Assembly (NCBI GenBank): GCA_937902315.1
Contig: CALGUG010000007.1
Coordinates: 1-64,000 of the forward strand
DNA: 64,000 bases
From: an uncultured Chloroflexales bacterium
GTDB taxonomy: Bacteria > Chloroflexota > Chloroflexia > Chloroflexales > Chloroflexaceae
Reading direction: 5' to 3'
Below the pieces are notes generated by a model. It saw only the letters and a program-made list of their open reading frames with translations, did not search any database and was not told the origin of the DNA. The number at the start of each line of letters is the position of its first letter. Positions within the stretch are counted from its first letter, which is position 1. The translations under genes and the position numbers were made by a program. This document shows positions 1 through 12,000 of the stretch, one piece after another.

Positions 1-3000
1 TCGCATCAGCAACACTTAGAACAACCGGTTCACCCCCACGTGTGTGGGGACAACGCGCCGATCGCATCAGCAACACTTAGAACAACCGGTTCACCCCCAC
101 GTGTGTGGGGACAACGTGTGAAATTGGAAATGTATCCGCAAGGTCATCGGTTCACCCCCACGTGTGGGGACAACTGCCTCCAACATTTGCGCCAGATGCG
201 CCTTCTCGGTTCACCCCCACGTGTGTGGGGACAACACGAGATTGAGCCTATGTCCGAATACGAAAGACGGTTCACCCCCACGTGTGTGGGGACAACGCCT
301 GACCCCCCTTATTAGTTAGCCACTCTATCGGTTCACCCCCACGTGTGTGGGGACAACACGAGATTGAGCCTATGTCCGAATACGAAAGACGGTTCACCCC
401 CACGTGTGTGGGGACAACTTGACGCCGATTTTTTGATATTGGTCGTAGCGCGGTTCACCCCCACGTGTGTGGGGACAACTCCAGCGGCGACCACACACCG
501 CTGTTGGAAAACGGTTCACCCCCACGTGTGTGGGGACAACGGACGAGCGCCAGAACGTTAAAGCGTATCTGGCGGTTCACCCCCACGTGTGTGGGGACAA
601 CTCCAGCGGCGACCACACACCGCTGTTGGAAAACGGTTCACCCCCACGTGTGTGGGGACAACGTACACGCGCACCTTATCCCGCCCGATGACCCAGGTTC
701 ACCCCCATGTGTGTGGGGACAACGATTCTGCGTCCACCTCGGAGAACGTGCGAATCGGTTCACCCCCACGTGTGTGGGGACAACCTAGCATATCCCTCAG
801 CACGGCAAACTCCTTTCGGTTCACCCCCACGTGTGTGGGGACAACTTGACCTTCTGAGCAGCAGACCACAATTCAAGCGGTTCACCCCCACGTGTGTGGG
901 GACAACAGCTGGTCCGCAACTAGTCGGAACACGAGTCCGGGGTTCACCCCCACGTGTGTGGGGACAACAGAGTTCAATTTAGCCAAGAAAGGTCATCAAA
1001 CGGTTCACCCCCACGTGTGTGGGGACAACTGCTGTCGACATTGTCGGTATGGACGCGACAGCGGTTCACCCCCACGTGTGTGGGGACAACGCCTTGATTG
1101 GCTAGTGCGAGTCGTTCGCGCGCGGTTCACCCCCACGTGTGTGGGGACAACGCGCGTGATCAGGTCTTCAAGGTCCTTCATCGCGGTTCACCCCCACGTG
1201 TGTGGGGACAACTGGCCCCGCCAGCGGTCACGATTTATAGCGTGCGGTTCACCCCCACGTGTGTGGGGACAACTGCCAAGTTGGTAGTCAGTGCTGCCCA
1301 TGAGACGGTTCACCCCCACGTGTGTGGGGACAACGTGCGGGGGTACTACTATTTAAATACCACCTCCGGTTCACCCCCACGTGTGTGGGGACAACTTTGA
1401 CATTAGCTTCAGCCGTTTCTACACCAGCGGTTCACCCCCACGTGTGTGGGGACAACCAGTAAGCGTCAACCAAAAGTACAACGAAGAGCGGTTCACCCCC
1501 ACGTGTGTGGGGACAACTGAGTTTGATAGCTCTAAAGCTGCTGACCGTGCGGTTCACCCCCACGTGTGTGGGGACAACATAACAATCTTCTGACCGTGGA
1601 TAGGTTCAAACGGTTCACCCCCACGTGTGTGGGGACAACGAGGGGGCGGCTGGGGCTTTGCCTTAGAAGGTCGGTTCACCCCCACGTGTGTGGGGACAAC
1701 CTGGAGGTGCCGGGCCAGCGCTCCAATATGGTCGGTTCACCCCCACGTGTGTGGGGACAACGCTTTCGGCAAGATGCGACCGGTAACTATAGGGCGGTTC
1801 ACCCCCACGTGTGTGGGGACAACGCGATCCGCCTAATTGAATTGTGGTATAGACGCGGTTCACCCCCACGTGTGTGGGGACAACGCGATCTTTGGGGGGC
1901 GCTATTGGGTTTCACACGGTTCACCCCCACGTGTGTGGGGACAACCCTACTACCGGGAATTGACTGGATAACGTGTACGGTTCACCCCCACGTGTGTGGG
2001 GACAACTAGTTCCGCCCCTCTTTGGCTGGCCTGATGAGCGGTTCACCCCCACGTGTGTGGGGACAACAAGAGTTGTTGGTACTCCACTGTTCGATCTGGC
2101 GGTTCACCCCCACGTGTGTGGGGACAACGCCCTACTTTCGGCGCATTGTTTCCACCGGGGCGGTTCACCCCCACGTGTGTGGGGACAACGAGCAATGGCC
2201 GCGAAAAACTGGAGCCGGATACGGTTCACCCCCACGTGTGTGGGGACAACCGGGCCTCGTCTCCCGTCCATGTAACTCTCACCGGTTCACCCCCACGTGT
2301 GTGGGGACAACAAAGCCCATGTCACTTCTGACATGGGCTTTTGCGGTTCACCCCCACGTGTGTGGGGACAACCACATTTTCTATCATTCGAGACAACGCG
2401 ATGGCGGTTCACCCCCACGTGTGTGGGGACAACCTGGCGACAGGCGTAGTACACGCGATCCCTTTCGGTTCACCCCCACGTGTGTGGGGACAACGATATC
2501 AAGCTGCCGAGGGTAAGGGCGCACCGCGGTTCACCCCCACGTGTGTGGGGACAACCTCACCGCGCCGCCGATGCGTCGAGCATTGATCGGTTCACCCCCA
2601 CGTGTGTGGGGACAACAAGATACTTCAGATATTCAGGCCAGGTCCGAACGGTTCACCCCCACGTGTGTGGGGACAACGTCCGGCGAGTTATGGGCTCGGA
2701 ACAGCAACGCGGTTCACCCCCACGTGTGTGGGGACAACCATCAACAACAATCGTTTCGAGCGGTGGAAGGCGGTTCACCCCCACGTGTGTGGGGACAACG
2801 GCGACTTTGTGGCCAAAGATATAGCAAATATCGGTTCACCCCCACGTGTGTGGGGACAACGAGAATGATCATTCCCAGTATGGCAGGTAAAGCGGTTCAC
2901 CCCCACGTGTGTGGGGACAACGCCTTGCTGTTTGTTGCCGATCTCATCAGCCGCGGTTCACCCCCACGTGTGTGGGGACAACGTACTTTTTAATGAGGTG

Positions 3001-6000
3001 CAGGTGCTCGGCGGCGGTTCACCCCCACGTGTGTGGGGACAACAAGATCAAATTGAATAATCATCTCTGCCGCCTCGGTTCACCCCCACGTGTGTGGGGA
3101 CAACTCCGCAGGAAGAGCAGCAATCTCATCAAACAGCGGTTCACCCCCACGTGTGTGGGGACAACCTGCTGCTACTGGGCCAGCTGGCCCTAATCCCCGG
3201 TTCACCCCCACGTGTGTGGGGACAACGATTTGTTGCTGCGTTTCCACTGCTGTTACTCCGGTTCACCCCCACGTGTGTGGGGACAACCGCTATGATATTG
3301 AGGAAATTATAGTGCCTGACGGTTCACCCCCACGTGTGTGGGGACAACCGGACGCTGGAAGATGGACGCCGCCAATCGGTCGGTTCACCCCCACGTGTGT
3401 GGGGACAACTTCCGATTTACGCCAATATGTATCAAGTCACACGGTTCACCCCCACGTGTGTGGGGACAACCTGGTGCAATGTATTGGGATGCATTCAACC
3501 CGCTGGTTCACCCCCACGTGTGTGGGGACAACGTCGTACCAGCCATTCAAAGCTGCTGTTGCGACGGTTCACCCCCACGTGTGTGGGGACAACTTGATGA
3601 CTCGCTCTCGCTCCTCATCAGACATCGGTTCACCCCCACGTGTGTGGGGACAACTATCTCAGAAGGCTTTCGGCTCAGCCCCGACACGGTTCACCCCCAC
3701 GTGTGTGGGGACAACAAAAGCCCTTGATCCGTATCAAGGATCAAAGGCGGTTCACCCCCACGTGTGTGGGGACAACTTCTTGATATTCGCTCCCAACTGG
3801 CAGTGCGGCAATCAAAGGCGGTTCACCCCCACGTGTGTGGGGACAACCCCGAGCTGCAAGAGCGCCGCTGGGAAACGGCCGGTTCACCCCCACGTGTGTG
3901 GGGACAACCTGGCCTCTCGATCCGAGCAATTGCTTCGCGACGGTTCACCCCCACGTGTGTGGGGACAACGCTTCGTCTAGTCGTTGCATCGAGCTCAGCG
4001 ACGGTTCACCCCCACGTGTGTGGGGACAACCTACGCACACACACCCTAGTTACGTACAGATACGGTTCACCCCCACGTGTGTGGGGACAACATCGCTCGA
4101 AGCCTCTTATATTCGCTGCCTTCCGGTTCACCCCCACGTGTGTGGGGACAACCACAAAAGGTCAAGGGGCGCTACGCTCAAGCCCGGTTCACCCCCACGT
4201 GTGTGGGGACAACGACCGCCGTATTGTAATCAACATACGCCCCTGCGGTTCACCCCCACGTGTGTGGGGACAACTGTTTGTGCTGTCCGGTATTCAGGCT
4301 GCTATTCGGTTCACCCCCACGTGTGTGGGGACAACAAACGCGACGTCGCCGACAGAATTTGGGCGGACGGTTCACCCCCACGTGTGTGGGGACAACGATC
4401 TTACTCAAGTAAGCCACTTGGAAGAAAGCGGTTCACCCCCACGTGTGTGGGGACAACAACCCACCAAGTTATTACGATACGCTTAACCGCGGTTCACCCC
4501 CACGTGTGTGGGGACAACGTACCATACCTGCCCGAAATAGTGGGATTAACCGGTTCACCCCCACGTGTGTGGGGACAACCGCGGAGGTGGCGGCTCAAAC
4601 GGGCGGCCACACGGTTCACCCCCACGTGTGTGGGGACAACGCCTTGCTGTTTGTTGCCGATCTCATCAGCCGCGGTTCACCCCCACGTGTGTGGGGACAA
4701 CCTGTTCAGGAGCGGGCGGGGTTTGGGGCGTTTCGGTTCACCCCCACGTGTGTGGGGACAACCCGACCAAGATCGAAGAATTCTATCGGTCTGACGGTTC
4801 ACCCCCACGTGTGTGGGGACAACGGGGGAATGCAGCGACGAAAAAAAGAGATGTGCGGTTCACCCCCACGTGTGTGGGGACAACTCTAGCCCTTCCTGTT
4901 TTTCGTGAAAATCCTGCGGTTCACCCCCACGTGTGTGGGGACAACGAGTGCTATAACAGCTCCTCCCATAGAACCGGCGGTTCACCCCCACGTGTGTGGG
5001 GACAACAGAGTGAGAGTGACATCTACACGTTATATAGTCGGTTCACCCCCACGTGTGTGGGGACAACCTCCATATCGCCTATCCGGTCGTGGTCTTTCTC
5101 GGTTCACCCCCACGTGTGTGGGGACAACTCGGGAGGAAGGGCCACGACCAAAGCCGGAGACGGTTCACCCCCACGTGTGTGGGGACAACTTTTCGTAACG
5201 TTTCTTTTGACATGTAATCGACGGTTCACCCCCACGTGTGTGGGGACAACTCGGGAGGAAGGGCCACGACCAAAGCCGGAGACGGTTCACCCCCACGTGT
5301 GTGGGGACAACCTCGTCGTTGGCTGTATCACTCGTGCAGTAAGCGGTTCACCCCCACGTGTGTGGGGACAACTATCCGTACATCGCCGCAGGGTTACAGA
5401 GTCGCGGTTCACCCCCACGTGTGTGGGGACAACTGCTGCTGTTCGTAGCGCTTGTGTGTATTCCCCGGTTCACCCCCACGTGTGTGGGGACAACGTGACG
5501 GTCTCGCTCAAGGTCTGGATGTAGCCCGGTTCACCCCCACGTGTGTGGGGACAACCTGTGCTTGGGTGCGGGGAGGAGCGCGAGCGGCGGTTCACCCCCA
5601 CGTGTGTGGGGACAACAGTAAGGGCCTCCAGGTTTGCAAGACCGGTTCCCGGTTCACCCCCACGTGTGTGGGGACAACCTGAGGGGAGATCTGATAAATT
5701 GGCTGCGGGACGGTTCACCCCCACGTGTGTGGGGACAACAAGCGCAAGCTTGCCGATCGGGTCTGGGGAGACGGTTCACCCCCACGTGTGTGGGGACAAC
5801 TGCCGGAGCCACCGCAACGTCCGCTCGTTATCCGGTTCACCCCCACGTGTGTGGGGACAACTTGGCGGAGGTACGGGGCGGTTCAAATTGCCTCGGTTCA
5901 CCCCCACGTGTGTGGGGACAACTCAAGCAAATAACGTGTATCGTCGCTCATCAACGGTTCACCCCCACGTGTGTGGGGACAACCACGCTAGCATCGCCGT

Positions 6001-9000
6001 GGCGGTCGGTGAGCGCGGTTCACCCCCACGTGTGTGGGGACAACGTCGAAGCTGCGCCCGCTTGGGTTGTAGCCTTCGGTTCACCCCCACGTGTGTGGGG
6101 ACAACGATCCCCTCCCAGTTCGCACCGTCAAGGAGCGCGGTTCACCCCCACGTGTGTGGGGACAACTCGATCATTGAAGATCAGCCCGCAGCCCAGCGCG
6201 GTTCACCCCCACGTGTGTGGGGACAACCGCGGCGGCGCGATGGCGGGCGGCGGCTCGTTCGGTTCACCCCCACGTGTGTGGGGACAACGGCGGCACGTTT
6301 ATGACCAACGGCCCGACGACCGGTTCACCCCCACGTGTGTGGGGACAACCTGCTCGTTGGCGGCAAGGACGCTGAACGCCGCGGTTCACCCCCACGTGTG
6401 TGGGGACAACTAGTCCGTTGCGGATGTGGGCCTCGATAGCTGCGGTTCACCCCCACGTGTGTGGGGACAACGCAACGCCTTCAACCCGAACGGGTACACG
6501 GGACGGTTCACCCCCACGTGTGTGGGGACAACTGGGTGGTGGGTATCCCGAACGCAAAGCCCTGCGGTTCACCCCCACGTGTGTGGGGACAACACTGATC
6601 GCCACGGGCGCGGGTTCGGTGTACTCGGTTCACCCCCACGTGTGTGGGGACAACGGTGAGCGCTTTGATCATTGCGTCAAGGGCTGCGGTTCACCCCCAC
6701 GTGTGTGGGGACAACGCATCAAGCCAGATAACATGCTTTGGCATGTCCGGTTCACCCCCACGTGTGTGGGGACAACTGATCGTAGACAATCCCCCACGGC
6801 AAACCCAGCGGTTCACCCCCACGTGTGTGGGGACAACCGCCGTGAAGAGCAAGACGACGACGATCTGGACGGTTCACCCCCACGTGTGTGGGGACAACGC
6901 TCTCGCATACGGTCCGAATTTCGCGGAATACGGTTCACCCCCACGTGTGTGGGGACAACGGGTATGGAGGGTATGGAGCCACTTTGCAAAACGGTTCACC
7001 CCCACGTGTGTGGGGACAACTTCAGAGAGATCTTGCTGTGTTGGAGCATCTTCGGTTCACCCCCACGTGTGTGGGGACAACGGCCGGCCGGCCGGCGCTA
7101 GCCAGTTCCCGCGCGGTTCACCCCCACGTGTGTGGGGACAACCTCTTGTAGCATGGTCCTGAATTCTTTTTGCCCGGTTCACCCCCACGTGTGTGGGGAC
7201 AACGTCTTGCGCATGACCCGCAGAACTTCCCTGCTCGGTTCACCCCCACGTGTGTGGGGACAACGTTTTAATTTTTATGATCCGCCGCATCCACGGCGGT
7301 TCACCCCCACGTGTGTGGGGACAACCTGGCATCTCGCCATATCAGTGCAGCGCGCAGCGGTTCACCCCCACGTGTGTGGGGACAACCTCCGCGAGCGAGA
7401 TCGATAGCACGATCCAAACGGTTCACCCCCACGTGTGTGGGGACAACCTCCGCGAGCGAGATCGATAGCACGATCCAAACGGTTCACCCCCACGTGTGTG
7501 GGGACAACTATAGGCTAGTAGGGGATTGTGTCCGGATGAACGGTTCACCCCCACGTGTGTGGGGACAACAACAAGTAATACGGCTCGTCGTTTCGAAAGA
7601 TCGGTTCACCCCCACGTGTGTGGGGACAACGCGTCGCGTCGCACACATGCCGATGCCGAACGCGGTTCACCCCCACGTGTGTGGGGACAACGCCGCGTTG
7701 GGCGACGATCACGTTCATTTTGACGGTTCACCCCCACGTGTGTGGGGACAACCCCACTGCTGTTGAAGATATGACAGATGATCGCGGTTCACCCCCACGT
7801 GTGTGGGGACAACTACACCGGCAGGTCACACCTGCGGTGGTTCGTCGGTTCACCCCCACGTGTGTGGGGACAACGCACTCTGCTATCGCGCAACTCTGAC
7901 AAGCGCTGGTTCACCCCCACGTGTGTGGGGACAACTTCACAAGCAACACGAACAAGAAGCATGGCATCGGTTCACCCCCACGTGTGTGGGGACAACGTCA
8001 CTGACTGCAACAGGCTCCACATCTCCCGCGGTTCACCCCCACGTGTGTGGGGACAACCTAGGCGTATTGTTCTTCGTGGGTTGCGATCTCGGTTCACCCC
8101 CACGTGTGTGGGGACAACGAAAACGTGCTCGTGTGATCGTGTTGGTCGGTCGGTTCACCCCCACGTGTGTGGGGACAACGTGTCGGCCAGCATTGTTCAA
8201 TTCGTGGTGATCGGTTCACCCCCACGTGTGTGGGGACAACACGCTGTTTGTAGTTCCGCTGATCTACATTGGCGGTTCACCCCCACGTGTGTGGGGACAA
8301 CCTCATTGAAGTCGATGTTCTCGCGTTGCAGCTCGGTTCACCCCCACGTGTGTGGGGACAACGCCGCAGTCGAAGCGGCAAGGCTGACCACCGCGGTTCA
8401 CCCCCACGTGTGTGGGGACAACGACCTTATCACGACCGGAGAGGCCGGGGAGATCGGTTCACCCCCACGTGTGTGGGGACAACGTTACCAATTCCATACT
8501 GCACAGCAATCGTGTCGGTTCACCCCCACGTGTGTGGGGACAACGATCACCCGTGGGGAGCGGCAATGCGTGATTGCGGTTCACCCCCACGTGTGTGGGG
8601 ACAACTGAGCCGACCGTGCTGCTGTAGCGGTCGGTTTCGGTTCACCCCCACGTGTGTGGGGACAACCGCTCTTGAGGGTGTTGGCCTCGTCTTGAAGGCG
8701 GTTCACCCCCACGTGTGTGGGGACAACGCCGCCCCATTCAATCAAGGAGCGAGGAATGAGCGGTTCACCCCCACGTGTGTGGGGACAACTGCCTCGTCCA
8801 AATCTTGGACGAATGACAATCCGGTTCACCCCCACGTGTGTGGGGACAACCGATGGAGCGCGTGAGCGAGAAGGCCAAAGAACGGTTCACCCCCACGTGT
8901 GTGGGGACAACATGTTCAGGCGCGGTCGGGGTTTGGGGCGTTTCGGTTCACCCCCACGTGTGTGGGGACAACACGCTCACTCTTGGCACAAAGATCGTCG

Positions 9001-12000
9001 GTGACGGTTCACCCCCACGTGTGTGGGGACAACTCAGTATGGACTGATTCTTGATAACACAACGGCGGTTCACCCCCACGTGTGTGGGGACAACAAGGAG
9101 GGGTTCGTGTTTACGTTAACCAAGGCCGGTTCACCCCCACGTGTGTGGGGACAACGGGAAACCGTACAATTGGGCAATCGCAGCCGCGGTTCACCCCCAC
9201 GTGTGTGGGGACAACGTGTCGGCCAGCATTGTTCAATTCGTGGTGATCGGTTCACCCCCACGTGTGTGGGGACAACACGCTGTTTGTAGTTCCGCTGATC
9301 TACATTGGCGGTTCACCCCCACGTGTGTGGGGACAACTTCGCGGATCTGAGCACGCAGCTCGGCGATCTCGGTTCACCCCCACGTGTGTGGGGACAACGG
9401 CCATCATCAGCTATAAGAGCGTGATCGACGAGCGGTTCACCCCCACGTGTGTGGGGACAACTAGCTGCTGCCTAGGAAACATCGCTAGCCGGGCGGTTCA
9501 CCCCCACGTGTGTGGGGACAACCCGTTCTGGCATTGCCACAACGGTCAGCCAGTCGGTTCACCCCCACGTGTGTGGGGACAACCGGCGGCCTGTTGACCT
9601 AGATCAGCCTGAACGCGGTTCACCCCCACGTGTGTGGGGACAACCCAATGGGCACCGCAAGCCCTCTGGCCTTTTTCGGTTCACCCCCACGTGTGTGGGG
9701 ACAACGCTGGTCTTGGCCGGGGCCAATGCACAATCGTCGGTTCACCCCCACGTGTGTGGGGACAACCCATAAGCCGCGCGACAACGAGCGGGGTCAATCG
9801 GTTCACCCCCACGTGTGTGGGGACAACTATTAGTCAAGAGATCCAATCGTGCGGGTCATCGGTTCACCCCCACGTGTGTGGGGACAACAGCAGCTTCGCG
9901 TCGATAAGATCGGCAATGTGCGGTTCACCCCCACGTGTGTGGGGACAACTTGCCTTGCAGATAGTTGTTCAAATCAGACCGCGGTTCACCCCCACGTGTG
10001 TGGGGACAACATCACCCCTTATTTACAGTCGATACCGTAACGCGGTTCACCCCCACGTGTGTGGGGACAACGTGTCGATCTGGAACGTCAAATTCGCTAC
10101 TGGCGGTTCACCCCCACGTGTGTGGGGACAACAACGGCAACGGCACGCCACCGCAGATCTTGGGCGGTTCACCCCCACGTGTGTGGGGACAACCGCGAGC
10201 CTTACGACGTTCACGAGCGGCAAGGCGGTTCACCCCCACGTGTGTGGGGACAACTCAGTATGGACTGATTCTTGATAACACAACGGCGGTTCACCCCCAC
10301 GTGTGTGGGGACAACACGAGATGAGCGATGAGCAGCACATCTCATTACGGTTCACCCCCACGTGTGTGGGGACAACGTTGGCACGAAGCGGGCATCACGC
10401 TGCGCGAGCGGTTCACCCCCACGTGTGTGGGGACAACTATTTGATGACCCACTATTAGAAGGTGCTGTGCGGTTCACCCCCACGTGTGTGGGGACAACCA
10501 TCGTGTGTCTCTCGCTCGTCAGCAGGTCCACGGTTCACCCCCACGTGTGTGGGGACAACAAAGAGCACCTGACGTCCATATGTCGTCATCGCGGTTCACC
10601 CCCACGTGTGTGGGGACAACAGCCGCTCTTCGATTCAGATGAAGTCATCGAGCGGTTCACCCCCACGTGTGTGGGGACAACAGCAGCAACGTGCTGAACA
10701 TCTAGCGCGTGAGCGGTTCACCCCCACGTGTGTGGGGACAACTGCATCGATCGCACCGACTCGGTGACGAGGGGCGGTTCACCCCCACGTGTGTGGGGAC
10801 AACGCTGGCAAGATGCCACGCAAGGCGGCGCGCATCGGTTCACCCCCACGTGTGTGGGGACAACGCTGTGCGCTCTTTCATACAATTCCCCTCCTACGGT
10901 TCACCCCCACGTGTGTGGGGACAACGATTTGTATCGAGCCACTCACCAACTGAGTGGCGGTTCACCCCCACGTGTGTGGGGACAACGGACATGCCTACAG
11001 TTTCGGGCCTCGGCCTAACGGTTCACCCCCACGTATGTGGGGACAACGACTATATGACGCTCTCAGAGATCGCCACGATCGGTTCACCCCCACGTGTGTG
11101 GGGACAACTGATCACCGTCAACAATAGCGCGGATATAGCGCGGTTCACCCCCACGTGTGTGGGGACAACTGCAGATGCTCCATTACAATTGCGGTTTTCA
11201 CCGGTTCACCCCCACGTGTGTGGGGACAACACCCCGTGAGCATCACATAGCTATAGTCAAGGCGGTTCACCCCCACGTGTGTGGGGACAACTCGAACGGT
11301 GTTGGTGATCCAGTCATTGAAAACGGTTCACCCCCACGTGTGTGGGGACAACTTGAGCGATCGCGAAAACAGGATCGATGCCAACGGTTCACCCCCACGT
11401 GTGTGGGGACAACCCTGAAACGGTTACGACCATTCAGGAGGCCATCGGTTCACCCCCACGTGTGTGGGGACAACGTTGCTCTTCACTCATGCCTAATTCT
11501 CCCCTACGGTTCACCCCCACGTGTGTGGGGACAACCGGCAATAGGGAATATGCCGAGTCTTGCGCGGCGGTTCACCCCCACGTGTGTGGGGACAACGTTT
11601 TCCTCTTCGAGTGTCGATAGTCGGGCTACGGTTCACCCCCACGTGTGTGGGGACAACTCGACGATCCAAGCAACCAAGGCCAGTGACCACGGTTCACCCC
11701 CACGTGTGTGGGGACAACCTCGACCTGATCGCCAGCCAGCCGCATCAGATCGGTTCACCCCCACGTGTGTGGGGACAACTAACAGAAGCCGAGCGCAGCC
11801 AGTCGAACGCGCGGTTCACCCCCACGTGTGTGGGGACAACCACTATGCCAACGCGACGTGCTGATCAACCGGCGGTTCACCCCCACGTGTGTGGGGACAA
11901 CGGCGCGATCGAGTTGTATAGCGAAGGTCGCTTCTGGTTCACCCCCACGTGTGTGGGGACAACTACACGCCCGCGTATCGAACAGGGCGCCGATGCGGTT

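Noticed and set aside
10865..11506. Possible homologous spacer pair 10865-10896 and 11475-11506
   Set aside because: Both end in a similar CCCTCCTA/CCCCTA string and share peptide-like fragments, but alignment needs gaps and no single frame fits well.
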